Assembly: GCA_030704425.1 (NCBI GenBank) | Contig: JAPDHM010000001.1 | Location: 744,001 to 808,000 of the forward strand | Source of the DNA: Rhodobacteraceae bacterium IMCC1909 | GTDB lineage: Bacteria > Pseudomonadota > Alphaproteobacteria > Rhodobacterales > Rhodobacteraceae | DNA: 64,000 bases | Reading direction: 5' to 3' | In this document: one piece after another, positions 37,573 to 47,238 of the stretch | Layout of the letters: each line of letters starts with the position of its first letter | Numbering within the stretch: position 1 is the first letter of the stretch | Notes under the pieces: generated by a model | Told to the model about the DNA's origin: nothing | Databases searched by the model: none | Seen by the model: the letters and a program-made list of their open reading frames with translations, nothing else | Position numbers and translations under genes: made by a program

Positions 37573-38613
37573 ATGACCCAAGGTTTAACATATGCGCAGG
37601 CCGGCGTTGATATTGATGCGGGCAATGAATTGGTGGAGCGAATCAAACCGGCCAGCAAATCTACACAACGGTCTGGGTCTATGTCAGGCTTGGGCGGATT
37701 TGGCGCGATGTTTGATCCCAAAGCAGCCGGCTATGACGATCCGATTCTTGTCGGTGCAACCGATGGGGTCGGCACCAAGCTGCGTTTGGCAATTGATACG
37801 GGTGATGTGTCAACGGTTGGCATTGATCTTGTGGCCATGTGCGTCAACGACCTGATCTGCCAGGGAGCAGAGCCACTTTTTTTCCTAGATTATTTTGCCA
37901 CTGGCAAGCTGCATGTGTATCAAGCCACCAAGGTCATTGAGGGCGTTGCTGAGGGCTGCCGCCTGTCTGGCTGCGCCTTGATCGGCGGGGAGACAGCTGA
38001 GATGCCTGGGATGTATGCCAAGGATGATTTTGATTTGGCTGGCTTTGCTGTTGGTGCGATGGAGCGCGGCACGCATTTGCCGCAAGCTGTGGCTTTGGGC
38101 GATGTGCTCATCGGTCTGCCGTCCAGCGGTGTGCATTCGAACGGGTTTTCCCTGGTGCGCAGAATTGTGGCCGACCAGGGGCTCACCTGGGACAGCCCGG
38201 CACCATTCGGCACCGGCACGCTTGGCGCGGCGCTTTTGACCCCAACGGCGCTTTACGTAAAAGCCTGTTTGGCTGCCCTCAAAACAGGCGGGGTTCATGC
38301 CATGGCGCATATCACTGGTGGCGGGCTGACCGAAAACTTGCCGCGGGTTTTGCCGGATGATCTGGGTGTAACGATTGATTTGCAGCGCATTCCGGCTTTG
38401 CCGATCATGGCCTGGTTGGCGCAGGCTGGCGGAATTTCTGAGGAAGAAATGCTCAAGACCTTTAATTGTGGCATTGGCATGATCCTGGCGGTAGAGCCGG
38501 CGCAGGTCACGCCGATTACGGCCGCTTTGAGCGCGCAGGGGATGAGCCCGGTCCGCTTGGGTGAAGTGATTTCTGGCCAGGGCGTCAGCTACATGGGGCA
38601 ATTGCCATTTTAA
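37573..38613 (+). CDS. purM: Phosphoribosylformylglycinamidine cyclo-ligase
   Basis: A 346-residue AIR synthetase that closes the imidazole ring in purine synthesis (FGAM + ATP to AIR). Motifs: [66 protein letters not shown], and [13 protein letters not shown]. Start [18 protein letters not shown] at 37573 matches homologues; an upstream in-frame start adds 21 unlikely residues. purN follows with an overlap. Confidence 0.95.
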   Translation: MTQGLTYAQAGVDIDAGNELVERIKPASKSTQRSGSMSGLGGFGAMFDPKAAGYDDPILVGATDGVGTKLRLAIDTGDVSTVGIDLVAMCVNDLICQGAEPLFFLDYFATGKLHVYQATKVIEGVAEGCRLSGCALIGGETAEMPGMYAKDDFDLAGFAVGAMERGTHLPQAVALGDVLIGLPSSGVHSNGFSLVRRIVADQGLTWDSPAPFGTGTLGAALLTPTALYVKACLAALKTGGVHAMAHITGGGLTENLPRVLPDDLGVTIDLQRIPALPIMAWLAQAGGISEEEMLKTFNCGIGMILAVEPAQVTPITAALSAQGMSPVRLGEVISGQGVSYMGQLPF

Positions 38614-39188
38614 ACGTTGCGATTCTGATTTCCGGTGGCGGCAGCAATATGCTGCGGTTGCTGGAGGATATGGCCCTACCGCATCCAGGGCACGCGCGTT
38701 TGGTGCTGTCCAGCCGGCCCGAGGCTGGCGGGCTGGCTAGGGCTCAAGCAATGGGCGTTGCGACAGAGGTATTGGATCACCGGCCTTTCGGTGAAGACCG
38801 GGCCAGTTTTGAAACCGAGCTGCACAAGATCTTAATGGCCTATGAGATTGATGTGATATGCTTGGCAGGGTTCATGCGAATTTTGGGCGAGGAATTTGTC
38901 AGCGCTTGGCGGGGGCGGATGCTCAATATTCATCCCTCGCTTTTGCCAAAGTATCAGGGGCTCCATACCCATCAACGCGCCTTGGCGGCAGGTGACGCGC
39001 TTGCGGGATGCTCTGTGCATGAGGTTGTGCCACAATTGGATGCTGGCCCGGTTCTGGGGCAAAGTGAGGTGCCCATCTTGCCCGGTGATACGGCGCAAGA
39101 TCTTGCAGATCGTGTTTTGAAGCAAGAGCACCTCCTATATCCAAAGGTCTTGCGGACTTTCTTGACCCATTTCGAGCCGCTCAGCTAG
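38607..39188 (+). CDS. purN: Phosphoribosylglycinamide formyltransferase, unusual start
   Basis: Formylates GAR with 10-formyl-THF in purine synthesis. The N-terminal phosphate-binding ILISGGGSN, the [15 protein letters not shown] block, the catalytic [16 protein letters not shown] and the ending motif [17 protein letters not shown] are intact. Family members start about ten residues before GGGSN, but no in-frame ATG, GTG or TTG exists there. I annotate ATT at 38607 (reading [14 protein letters not shown]), which overlaps purM by seven bases. The next ATG (38649) would cut off the phosphate-binding loop. A sequence error or a start-codon mutation is possible. Confidence 0.85.
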   Translation: MLNVAILISGGGSNMLRLLEDMALPHPGHARLVLSSRPEAGGLARAQAMGVATEVLDHRPFGEDRASFETELHKILMAYEIDVICLAGFMRILGEEFVSAWRGRMLNIHPSLLPKYQGLHTHQRALAAGDALAGCSVHEVVPQLDAGPVLGQSEVPILPGDTAQDLADRVLKQEHLLYPKVLRTFLTHFEPLS

Positions 39189-39266
39189 CCTGGGTTATGG
39201 CCGCTTTCTTTTCGCGGGGTTTCGCCATATTGTGCCCCGAATATCTCTCAAACAGCCGGACAGCCT

Positions 39267-40424
39267 ATGCAAACATTGACCACACAAGCCGAGCTTGACG
39301 CCTTTTGTACAAGGGCGCAGGGCTATCCCTATGTGACCATCGACACTGAATTTCTCAGAGAGCGCACCTATTATTCCAAGCTCTGTTTACTGCAGATGGC
39401 GGTTCCGGGGGAGAATGAGGCGGATGCTGTTTTGGTCGATCCTTTGTCTTCTGAGATGTCGCTTGAGCCGCTCTACCGCCTGTTTCGTGACACCTCTGTT
39501 GTGAAAGTCTTCCATGCGGCCCGTCAAGATCTTGAAATTTTCTGGAATGATGCTGAAATTTTTCCGACCCCCCTGTTTGATACGCAAATCGCGGCGATGG
39601 TCTGCGGCTTTGGGGAGCAGGTGGGCTATGAGACTTTGGTGCGCAAAATTGTCAAACAACAGGTGGACAAATCTTCGCGCTTCACCGATTGGTCACGCCG
39701 CCCGCTGACCGAGGCCCAAAAGATCTATGCGCTGGCGGATGTGACTCATTTGCGGGGGGTCTATGAGTTTTTAAAAGCGGAGTTGGAGCGCACCGGGCGC
39801 ACGGCTTGGGTGGTTGAGGAAACGCAAGCTTTGACGGATCCTGCCATTTATGATGTCGTGCCCTCTAAGGCATGGCGCCGGGTGAAAACACGGTCCAACT
39901 CAAATAAATTTCTTGCCTATCTTCGCGAATTGGCCGCCTTTCGGGAAACTTATGCGAAGACGCGAAACATTCCGCGAAATCGGGTGTTCAAAGATGATGC
40001 GATGGTCGAATTGGCCTCCACCAAACCCATCACACAGGAAGATTTGAGCAAATCGCGCCTGCTGCTGCGCGAAGCGCGCAAGGGTGACATCGCTGAGGGA
40101 ATTTTGAACGCCATCAAAACGGTGAATGCCATGGATGCGGACAGCTATCCAAGGTTGCCGAAGGTGAACGACAAGCTCCAGGTCAATCCGGCGTTGGCCG
40201 ATCTTCTTAGGGTGTTATTGAAAGCCAAATCTGAACGCTCCGATGTGGCGCAAAAGATGATCGCCAGCACGGCAGAGCTGGATGCTTTGGCCGCCGGGCA
40301 ACGGGATGTGCCGTCTTTAAAGGGCTGGCGCATGGATGTCTTTGGCTCGGATGCTTTGCGGCTTTGCGAAGGCAAGGTTGGCTTGGCCGTGAAGGGCAAT
40401 AAAGTGAAACTGTTTGAGCTGTGA
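39267..40424 (+). CDS. rnd: Ribonuclease D
   Basis: A 385-residue 3'-5' exoribonuclease for tRNA and small RNA maturation. The DEDD exonuclease core is visible: VTIDTEFLRERTYYSKLCLLQ, VFHAARQDLEIFW, and YALADVTHLRGVYEFL; an HRDC-like C-terminal domain starts near residue 210. It follows purN by about 80 bases and may have its own promoter. Confidence 0.9.
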   Translation: MQTLTTQAELDAFCTRAQGYPYVTIDTEFLRERTYYSKLCLLQMAVPGENEADAVLVDPLSSEMSLEPLYRLFRDTSVVKVFHAARQDLEIFWNDAEIFPTPLFDTQIAAMVCGFGEQVGYETLVRKIVKQQVDKSSRFTDWSRRPLTEAQKIYALADVTHLRGVYEFLKAELERTGRTAWVVEETQALTDPAIYDVVPSKAWRRVKTRSNSNKFLAYLRELAAFRETYAKTRNIPRNRVFKDDAMVELASTKPITQEDLSKSRLLLREARKGDIAEGILNAIKTVNAMDADSYPRLPKVNDKLQVNPALADLLRVLLKAKSERSDVAQKMIASTAELDALAAGQRDVPSLKGWRMDVFGSDALRLCEGKVGLAVKGNKVKLFEL

Positions 40425-40459
40425 CGCAGGTCCAGAAGTAAGCGAAATAGGAGAGCTCC

Positions 40460-40870
40460 ATGGCGCAAGCCGGGTTTGAAGATCTAGTTGAAACGTTTGA
40501 ATTTCTCGATGATTGGGAAGAACGCTATCGTCATGTGATTGAGCTAGGCAAGGCTTTGCCTGACATGCCAGAGGCGCTCAAAGTTCCGCCCACGAAGGTT
40601 GAGGGCTGTGCGTCGCAGGTCTGGCTGCATATGACTATTGAAAATGGTACTTTGACCTTCATTGGAGACAGTGATGCGATCATTGTGCGGGGGCTCATTG
40701 CGGTTCTGATCACACTCTATTCCGGTCTTGCGATTGCGGAGATCGGCAAGGTCGATGTTGCAGAGGAGCTGGCGCGGTTGGGTCTCAATGAGCATCTGTC
40801 CTCGCAGCGGTCCAACGGCTTGAGGGCCATGGTGGCGCGTGTGGTGCAGACGGCGGCAGCGGCTGCTTAA
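40460..40870 (+). CDS. sufE: SufE-family sulfur-transfer protein
   Basis: A 136-residue SufE: FEFLDDWEERYRHVIELGKALPDMPEAL, then the active-site cysteine in KVEGCASQVWL (C51), and RGLIAVLITLYSGLA. It accepts sulfur from SufS for iron-sulfur cluster assembly. GGAG is 10 bases upstream. Its end overlaps the convergent DUF1638 gene by four bases. No other suf genes are in the window. Confidence 0.9.
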   Translation: MAQAGFEDLVETFEFLDDWEERYRHVIELGKALPDMPEALKVPPTKVEGCASQVWLHMTIENGTLTFIGDSDAIIVRGLIAVLITLYSGLAIAEIGKVDVAEELARLGLNEHLSSQRSNGLRAMVARVVQTAAAAA

Positions 40871-41511
40871 GAGGCCGAGGACAGCGCGGCCAAAGCCGGC
40901 GCCAAATCTCCGTATCCGGTATAGCGATACTGATAGGCAAGCCCCATGCGGCGCGCGCAATCCTGTGCTTTGGCCTCAAGTGAAGCATCTTTGAGCTGTG
41001 CTTGATAGACTAGGGTGGTGTAATTGCCAAAATACATATCGCGCAATTGTGGGTGTTTGTCCAAGCCCATTGGTCGCCAGAAAAAGGCATCAAACTGGCG
41101 CACCAAAAAATCGGTGAGATAAAAGCACGTCAGCTCCTCGCGGGCTTCAAAGGCGGCGTTGCCCTCAAAGAAACTGTAACAATGCGGCCCGGCAATCATT
41201 GACACGCCCATCTCATGGCAGAGGGTTTGCAGCTGCCCCCCGGTGCCGCAATCCGCATAGACGACGAAAATGTCGGAATAATCACCCCGGTGTTTTTCAA
41301 TATAGCTTCTGACCGCTGGCGTGATTTTCTCTGGGGTGTTGTGATAGATGGCGGGCAGGCATTGCAAATCCATATGTTGCCAATCATTTGCCTTCATTAA
41401 AGCCAGGATTTCTCGCGCCAAAGCCCCGCAAGCAATCAGCAGCACCCGACCTTGATTGCGCAGCTGCATGCCTTCGGTCGCGAGCTGATCGTCTGAAACG
41501 GGTTGTACCAT
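40867..41511 (-). CDS. DUF1638-domain protein
   Basis: A 214-residue soluble protein with the DUF1638 pattern: VLLIACGALAREILALMKAN, LPAIYHNTPEKI, FVVYADCGTGGQLQTLCHEMGVSMIAGPHCYSFF, FFWRPMGLDKHPQLR. Two conserved cysteines and a histidine could bind a metal or a cofactor. Such genes are often found next to corrinoid methyltransferase components, as here (corrinoid protein and homocysteine methyltransferase upstream on the same strand). A role in corrinoid activation or methyl transfer is inference. Confidence 0.78.
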   Translation of the reverse strand: MVQPVSDDQLATEGMQLRNQGRVLLIACGALAREILALMKANDWQHMDLQCLPAIYHNTPEKITPAVRSYIEKHRGDYSDIFVVYADCGTGGQLQTLCHEMGVSMIAGPHCYSFFEGNAAFEAREELTCFYLTDFLVRQFDAFFWRPMGLDKHPQLRDMYFGNYTTLVYQAQLKDASLEAKAQDCARRMGLAYQYRYTGYGDLAPALAALSSAS

Positions 41512-41536
41512 CGCACGTCTCCTGCGTTAATGTAAC

Positions 41537-41567
41537 GAAAACGGCCCCACCTGAGACAGGTCGGGCC
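41537..41567 (-). terminator. Terminator between the corrinoid protein and DUF1638 genes
   Basis: On the minus strand GGCCCGACCTG pairs with CAGGTGGGGCC (one G-A mismatch) around a 3-base loop, followed by GTTTTCG. It lies 28 bases past the corrinoid-protein stop, so DUF1638 may be expressed separately or at a lower level. Confidence 0.75.
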
Positions 41568-41594
41568 GCATAAGCGCTTTGCTGCGTTTTGTAT

Positions 41595-42302
41595 TTACGC
41601 GTTGGCGGCCAGACTGTTGTGTTTGCGGGCCATGAATTCCTTTGCCGTTTCCACAGCAACCGCGGCATCGCGGCAATAGGCATCGGCGCCGATGGCCTTG
41701 CCAAATTCCTCATTCAAAGGCGCGCCACCCACCAAAACTGTGTAATCATCGCGCATGCCTTTTTCGACCATCGTGTCGATCACAACTTTCATGTAGGGCA
41801 TTGTAGTGGTCAAAAGTGCAGACATGCCCAGGATATCGGGCGTTTCGGCTTCAATGGCTTCAAGATAGGATTCAACCGAGTTGTTGATGCCCAGATCCAC
41901 AACCTCAAATCCGGCGCCTTCCATCATCATGCCGACCAAGTTTTTGCCGATGTCATGGATGTCCCCTTTGACCGTACCAATCACCATTTTTCCGACGCGC
42001 GGTGCACCGGTTTCAATCAGCAAGGGTTTCAAGATGGCCATGCCACCTTTCATTGCATTGGCTGCAAGCAGAACTTCAGGCACAAACAAAATGCCGTCCC
42101 GGAAGTCATTGCCCACGATGGTCATGCCGCCCACCAAAGCTTCGGTCAAAATGCGGTAAGGCTCCCATTTGCGTTCGAGCAAAATGTTAACGCCTTCTTC
42201 GACCTCCTCTTTCAAGCCGTCATAGAGATCGTCAAACATTTGAGCGACGAGATCTTCGTCATTCAATTCGGATAGGATGATATCGTCTTCTTGGTCAGAC
42301 AT
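41595..42302 (-). CDS. Corrinoid (B12)-binding methyltransferase protein
   Basis: A 235-residue methyl carrier of the MtbC/MttC type: an N-terminal helical cap (about 1-100), then the cobalamin-binding Rossmann domain with the DxHxxG signature GTVKGDIHDIGKNLVG (His116 ligates cobalt) and the later SALLTTTM and VGGAPLN motifs. The start MSDQEDDI at 42302 is chosen over a longer frame. It sits 138 bases downstream of the homocysteine methyltransferase. Together they could act as the B12 and homocysteine modules of a split methionine synthase. Confidence 0.88.
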   Translation of the reverse strand: MSDQEDDIILSELNDEDLVAQMFDDLYDGLKEEVEEGVNILLERKWEPYRILTEALVGGMTIVGNDFRDGILFVPEVLLAANAMKGGMAILKPLLIETGAPRVGKMVIGTVKGDIHDIGKNLVGMMMEGAGFEVVDLGINNSVESYLEAIEAETPDILGMSALLTTTMPYMKVVIDTMVEKGMRDDYTVLVGGAPLNEEFGKAIGADAYCRDAAVAVETAKEFMARKHNSLAANA

Positions 42303-42440
42303 TGGCCAGCGCCTTCTTATGGAATATCTCTTCACCCGTATGCGGTCGGTGGATCGATTTGGTCTTCACCGATTGCGACAACAAGTCTGCCGCTACCGAC
42401 CTTTTGCACAATGCCCTCTTTTTGTGGCTGCTCGTGGGTC

Positions 42441-43469
42441 TTAGCTGCTGCGCCGCCTGCGGTTCTGCCGCAAGCGGATGGGGCCAGTGCCATCCGTGCC
42501 GTCGCTGCCTGAGGAGAAGCCGCCCAGAGCGGCCTCGATGTCCTGTAAGCTGGGGCGGTCTTTTGGAACATGTGTTTCCAAAGCTGTGCGCATGGCGCGC
42601 AGATGTTCAGGTGTGGTGCCGCAACAGCCGCCAATGATGGTTGCGCCGCAGTCGCGGGCCAAGGTGGCATAATGGGCCATCAGCGCCGGCGTGCCGTCAT
42701 AATGGATATGGCCGTCGTGATATTTTGGGATGCCCGCATTGCCTTTTGCAACGATGGGCGTTTGCGTGCCCGTGGCGGAAAATCCCAAGATCGTCCGCAG
42801 CAGATCCGACGCTCCCACGCCACAATTGGCCCCAAAGGCGAGCGGTTTGTTCGGAATTTTGTCCAGCAGTTTCACCATATCGGGTGCTGTGATGCCCATC
42901 ATTGTGCGCCCGGCCGTATCAAAACTCATCGTGCCGACCCAGGGCATATCTGCCAGGGCAAAGGCCTCAGCTGCCGCGCGATACTCGTCACCGAAAGAGA
43001 TGGTTTCGACCCAAGCCACATCTGCGCCACCGGCTTTCAGACCCTCGGCCTGTTCGTGGAAAATTTCCACGGCCACAGCATAGGAGAGCGGGCCCATGGG
43101 CTCCATGATTTCGCCGGTAGGCCCGACGGAGCCTGCGACAATCACCGCACGACCAGAGGCATCGGCTACTTCACGACCAATTTGAGCCGAGATGCGCGAA
43201 AGCTCTGCGGCGCGTGCTTCAGCGCCATGAAGTTTTAGCCGGGATCTATTGCCGCCAAAGGAATTGGTCAGGAATAAATCGGATCCAGCATCCACGCTGC
43301 CTTTGTAGAGCGCTTTGATTTTATCGGGTGCAGTGTCATTCCACAGCTCCGGCGCATCACCCGAAGACAACCCCATGTTGAACAAGTTGGTTCCCGTGGC
43401 GCCATCGGCCAATATCCAATCACGCTTTGCCAGCATGCGTTGCAACGGGCTTTGCGTGTCTGCTGACAT
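42441..43469 (-). CDS. Homocysteine S-methyltransferase family protein
   Basis: A 342-residue pterin-independent Hcy-methyltransferase-domain protein: DWILADGATGTNLFNMGL, VAGSVGPTGE, ANCGVG (first zinc Cys, about 218) and IIGGCCGTTPEHL (Cys pair, about 285). In annotated genomes it is often named betaine-homocysteine methyltransferase. Next to a corrinoid protein, it more probably takes the methyl group from methyl-cobalamin. From memory, related Roseobacter strains have split MetH of this kind; the exact locus match was not checked. Divergent from purC. Confidence 0.82.
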   Translation of the reverse strand: MSADTQSPLQRMLAKRDWILADGATGTNLFNMGLSSGDAPELWNDTAPDKIKALYKGSVDAGSDLFLTNSFGGNRSRLKLHGAEARAAELSRISAQIGREVADASGRAVIVAGSVGPTGEIMEPMGPLSYAVAVEIFHEQAEGLKAGGADVAWVETISFGDEYRAAAEAFALADMPWVGTMSFDTAGRTMMGITAPDMVKLLDKIPNKPLAFGANCGVGASDLLRTILGFSATGTQTPIVAKGNAGIPKYHDGHIHYDGTPALMAHYATLARDCGATIIGGCCGTTPEHLRAMRTALETHVPKDRPSLQDIEAALGGFSSGSDGTDGTGPIRLRQNRRRRSS

Positions 43470-43750
43470 GTCATGACCTTTTTGATAATTCAGAGCTTCT
43501 TTAATGCCCGAAAGTCAAACATGAGTGAAATTGATTTTTATCATGAAGGTTATGAAAATTTGGCGATCGGGGCCGGGCCCGCCACGACAAAATATTGCTG
43601 GTTCCAAAAGGCCATCCCGTTTGGATCTCTCTGCATGTGTTTTTTAGCGCTGGGCAAAAAACTTGCCGTATTCCGAGGGCGAGAGCTCCCGTGCCGACTT
43701 GCCGCCCGTCGCACATTGCCATATGAGGCGAGCAAAGCACGGAGAGTCAT
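43470..43750. other. Divergent intergenic region between homocysteine methyltransferase and purC
   Basis: It holds the promoters of both genes. A plus-strand frame starting MSEIDFYHEGYENLAIGAG (about 43521) runs into purC in another frame and is not recognised; considered chance. No riboswitch was confidently seen. Confidence 0.35.
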
Positions 43751-44512
43751 ATGGCACGTCGCAAGTTGGTTTATGAAGGCAAGGCAAAGATCCTCTATGA
43801 GGGTCCAGAACCAGGCACTTTGGTTCAGTATTTCAAAGATGATGCCACTGCATTCAATGCAGAGAAGAAAGACATTATTGAAGGTAAAGGCGTGTTGAAT
43901 AACCGCTTGTCTGAATTTTTTATGACCGGTCTCAATACTTTGGGCATTCCGACCCATTTCATCAAAAGCCTCAATATGCGCGAGCAGTTGATCCGGGCGG
44001 TTGAGATCGTGCCATTGGAAGTTATCGTGCGCAATTATGCCGCTGGCACTATGTCCAAGCGTTTGGGCATTGAGGAGGGCACGGCCCTGCCGCGTCCGAT
44101 TGTTGAATTTTGTTTAAAAGATGATTCTCTGGGCGATCCATTGGTGTCAGAAGAACATATCATCGCGTTCAATTGGGCCAGCCAACAAGATTTGGACGAT
44201 ATGTTGGCGCTGGCGTTGCGCGTAAATGATTTTCTCTCCGGCGTCATGTATGGGGTTGGCATTCGCGTTGCGGATTTCAAAATTGAGATTGGCCGCGTCT
44301 ATGAGGGCGATTATCAACGTTTGATCATCGCAGATGAAATCAGCCCCGACAGCTGCCGACTTTGGGATCTCAAAACCGGTGAAAAACTCGACAAAGATGT
44401 GTTCCGCCGTGATCTGGGTAGTCTGACGGATGCCTATGCTGAGGTGGCGCGCCGCTTGGGCGTCTTGCCGGAAAATCCAGCGCCCATCAGCAAGCCCACT
44501 TTGATCAACTGA
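43751..44512 (+). CDS. purC: SAICAR synthetase
   Basis: A 253-residue enzyme that joins aspartate to CAIR in purine synthesis. Motifs: [65 protein letters not shown] at 43751 is preceded by GGAGAG. purS follows after 16 bases, then purQ, so purC-S-Q form an operon. Confidence 0.97.
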   Translation: MARRKLVYEGKAKILYEGPEPGTLVQYFKDDATAFNAEKKDIIEGKGVLNNRLSEFFMTGLNTLGIPTHFIKSLNMREQLIRAVEIVPLEVIVRNYAAGTMSKRLGIEEGTALPRPIVEFCLKDDSLGDPLVSEEHIIAFNWASQQDLDDMLALALRVNDFLSGVMYGVGIRVADFKIEIGRVYEGDYQRLIIADEISPDSCRLWDLKTGEKLDKDVFRRDLGSLTDAYAEVARRLGVLPENPAPISKPTLIN

Positions 44513-44528
44513 CCTGAAGGACAAGACA

Positions 44529-44759
44529 ATGAAAGCTATCGTCACAGTGATGCTCAAGAATGGTGTGCTCGATCCGCAAGGCGAGGCCGTTAAATCGGCG
44601 CTTGGAGGTCTTGGCTTTTCTGGGGTGAATTCCGTGCGTCAGGGAAAGTTGATCGAGCTGGACTTGGCCGAGGGTACAGATCCGGCACAGATCGATGAGA
44701 TGTGCAATCGCCTTTTGGTGAATGCGGTGATTGAAAGCTATCAGCTGGACATCACATAA
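44529..44759 (+). CDS. purS: FGAM synthase subunit PurS
   Basis: A 76-residue PurS, a small dimer that couples PurQ to the PurL subunit in FGAM synthase. Sequence pattern [29 protein letters not shown] is typical. The last base overlaps purQ start. It is an intact and normal-length member. Confidence 0.95.
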   Translation: MKAIVTVMLKNGVLDPQGEAVKSALGGLGFSGVNSVRQGKLIELDLAEGTDPAQIDEMCNRLLVNAVIESYQLDIT

Positions 44760-45427
44760 TGCGCGCCGCGGTTGTTGTATTTCCCGGCTCGAATTGTGAT
44801 CGTGACATGGTTGTGGCGCTGCGCCAATCGGGCGCCGACGTGGCCAAGGTTTGGCACAAGGACGCCGACCTGCCGCAGGGACTGGATCTTGTCGCGGTTC
44901 CCGGTGGGTTTTCCTTTGGCGATTACCTGCGGTGCGGTGCGATTGCGGCGCAATCTCCCATTTGCCGGGCGGTGGTCGATCATGCCAATCGTGGCGGCTA
45001 TGTCTTGGGGGTCTGCAATGGCTTTCAAGTTTTGAGCGAAACCGGTCTGGTTCCCGGTGCGTTAATGCGCAATTCTGGGTTGAAATTTCTGTGCAAAACC
45101 GTCGGATTGACCGTTGAAACACAGGACAGCGCCTTTACCGCGGCCTATAGCCAAGGCTCTGAAATACAAGTGCCAATTGCGCATCATGATGGCAATTACT
45201 ATGCGACGGAAGATGAGCTGAAAGCCCTGGACAGTGAAGACCGAGTGGCGTTTCGCTATAGCGACAATCCCAATGGGTCGATGTCTTCAATTGCGGGTGT
45301 GTTATCGGCCAACCGCCGGGTTTTGGGCATGATGCCCCATCCCGAGCGTGCGATGGATGCGCAGATGGGGTCCGCCGATGGGCAGGCGCTTTTCCGCGCG
45401 TTGGTGGGGCAAACCACCCAGGCCTAG
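44759..45427 (+). CDS. purQ: FGAM synthase glutamine amidotransferase subunit PurQ
   Basis: A 222-residue class I amidotransferase that provides ammonia to PurL. Catalytic Cys in [11 protein letters not shown] (about residue 86), with His/Glu near [10 protein letters not shown] (about residue 195). The start overlaps the purS stop by a base. purL, the third part, is not in the window. Confidence 0.96.
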   Translation: MRAAVVVFPGSNCDRDMVVALRQSGADVAKVWHKDADLPQGLDLVAVPGGFSFGDYLRCGAIAAQSPICRAVVDHANRGGYVLGVCNGFQVLSETGLVPGALMRNSGLKFLCKTVGLTVETQDSAFTAAYSQGSEIQVPIAHHDGNYYATEDELKALDSEDRVAFRYSDNPNGSMSSIAGVLSANRRVLGMMPHPERAMDAQMGSADGQALFRALVGQTTQA

Positions 45428-45472
45428 GCTTGGCCGCTTGAATGGTGGCGCCGAGCGCCGTAACGCTAGTGC

Positions 45473-47236
45473 ATGTCTTCCGTTACAGAAAATTCTGAAA
45501 CACTCGCACCGCGTGTCGCCAACCTGTCTTGGCGCGTGCGGATCGCTTTGTTGACGATTTTCTTGATCGCGGTCGGCACAGTCTATTTTACCAACCAATT
45601 GCTCACCGCAAGGTTTACGCAATCCACCCTGCAAAGGGCGCAGCTGCGGCTTGCGCTTTACTCGGGCAATATGGTCAGCGAGCTGCAACGCAACTCGATT
45701 GTGCCCAGACTCCTCAGCAGTGATGCGGAGCTGGTGGGGGCATTGAGCTCTCGAGATTATCAGCGGACCTCGCAGCGCTTGCTGTCATTTGTGGACGAAA
45801 TCGGTGCGGCGGCGATTTTGCTGTTGGATTTGGATGGCCGCGTTGTGGCGGCGACAGATCGCAATCGCTTGGGTGAAATACAGCGCAATTTGCCACATTT
45901 CGTTCAGGCGGCTCGGGCCAGCGAAACGGTGTTTACCACCCATCAGATGGATGTTGGTGGGTATGATTTTGCCTATTCACGCCGCGTGGTGGCCAATAAA
46001 AAGACCCTTGGTGTGATCGTGGTTGAGGTGGATTTGCGAAAGTTTCAATCGGCTTGGGCGGGGATATCTGACGCGGTAATTGTGTCGCTCCCTAATGGTC
46101 CGATTGTTTTGGCCACGGAAAAAACTTGGATTGGCCTGCCCGAAGAGGAGGCGCTTGCGCTGCGGTCCGCGCCCAGTGCGATTGAGCGCGCCATTCGGGC
46201 CACGCAAGATTGGACAGCCCTGCCGGCGGATGCCTATGTGCAAGGGCGGGCGGTTATGCGGCGCGAATTGCGGGTGCCGTTTCGGGGTTGGACCATGGTT
46301 TTATTCACCACCTATGGCGGAATTCGCCAGAGGGTGAATGCGGTATTGGCCCTGGAGATCATGGGGTTTTCAATCCTGTTTACCTTGGCCTTTTATCAAC
46401 TGTCGCGTCAAACCTTAACGCGTGCGCTGTTTTTCCAACAAGAATCTGATGACCTGCGGCAACTCAACCTGCGCTTGCAACGAGAGATTTCAGAGCGTCA
46501 AAAGGTCGAGAAGAACCTGCAAGTGGTAGAGCAAACCCTGGCGCAGTCTTCGAAATTGGCGGCTCTGGGGGAAATGTCAGCAGCGGTCAGCCATGAGCTA
46601 AATCAGCCTTTGGCCGCCATGAAAACCTATCTTGCGGGGGCCAAGCTGTTGCTTCAGCGCAAACGTATGGACGAGGCTTTAAGCTCTTTTCAACGGATTG
46701 ACGATCTTATTGGCCGCATGAGTGCCATCACCCGGCAACTTAAATCCTATGCGCGTAAGGGCGGTGATGATTTGGTGCCTGTGGACGTGCGCGCGGCTCT
46801 CAATGGGGCACTGGAAATTATGGAGCCGCAATTGAAATCGCGGCAAGTCTCCCTATCTACATCAGTGCCAAGCACGCCTGTTATGATTTTAGGTGACCAA
46901 CTGCGTTTGGAGCAGGTCGTGGTTAATTTGCTGCGTAATGCGCTTGATGCTACTTCGATGATCGACACGCCTGAGATCGAGCTTTTGCTGATCGGCGGTG
47001 AGACAGCGACCTTGACTGTGCGGGATAATGGGGAAGGAATTTCAGATCTCGATGACCTGTTTGAGCCGTTTTTTACCACTAAGAAGCCCGGCGATGGGGT
47101 CGGGCTTGGTTTGGCAATCTCCTCGGGGATTGTTTCCGATCTTGGGGGGCGTTTGGTGGCGCGTAACAGTGACCAATCGGGCGCGGTCTTCGAGGTGACG
47201 CTGCCGATTATTGATAACTACAACGACGAGGATTGA
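45473..47236 (+). CDS. dctB: DctB-like sensor histidine kinase
   Basis: A 587-residue inner-membrane kinase: TM1 at about 23-45, a periplasmic double-PAS/Cache-like domain (about 50-280), TM2 at about 290-315, a coiled-coil linker, phosphoacceptor AAVSHELNQPLAAMKTYLAGA with H374, and a HATPase domain (NLLRNALDA, DNGEGISD, GDGVGLGLAIS). DctB senses C4-dicarboxylates in other bacteria. The dctD-like regulator follows 2 bases later. No dct transporter genes lie close, so the ligand is not certain. Confidence 0.87.
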   Translation: MSSVTENSETLAPRVANLSWRVRIALLTIFLIAVGTVYFTNQLLTARFTQSTLQRAQLRLALYSGNMVSELQRNSIVPRLLSSDAELVGALSSRDYQRTSQRLLSFVDEIGAAAILLLDLDGRVVAATDRNRLGEIQRNLPHFVQAARASETVFTTHQMDVGGYDFAYSRRVVANKKTLGVIVVEVDLRKFQSAWAGISDAVIVSLPNGPIVLATEKTWIGLPEEEALALRSAPSAIERAIRATQDWTALPADAYVQGRAVMRRELRVPFRGWTMVLFTTYGGIRQRVNAVLALEIMGFSILFTLAFYQLSRQTLTRALFFQQESDDLRQLNLRLQREISERQKVEKNLQVVEQTLAQSSKLAALGEMSAAVSHELNQPLAAMKTYLAGAKLLLQRKRMDEALSSFQRIDDLIGRMSAITRQLKSYARKGGDDLVPVDVRAALNGALEIMEPQLKSRQVSLSTSVPSTPVMILGDQLRLEQVVVNLLRNALDATSMIDTPEIELLLIGGETATLTVRDNGEGISDLDDLFEPFFTTKKPGDGVGLGLAISSGIVSDLGGRLVARNSDQSGAVFEVTLPIIDNYNDED

Positions 47237-47238
47237 AC

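Noticed and set aside
43473-43898. Plus-strand frame running into purC in another frame
   Set aside because: The overlap with purC and the lack of homology make it unlikely, although its front part lies in a gene-free region.
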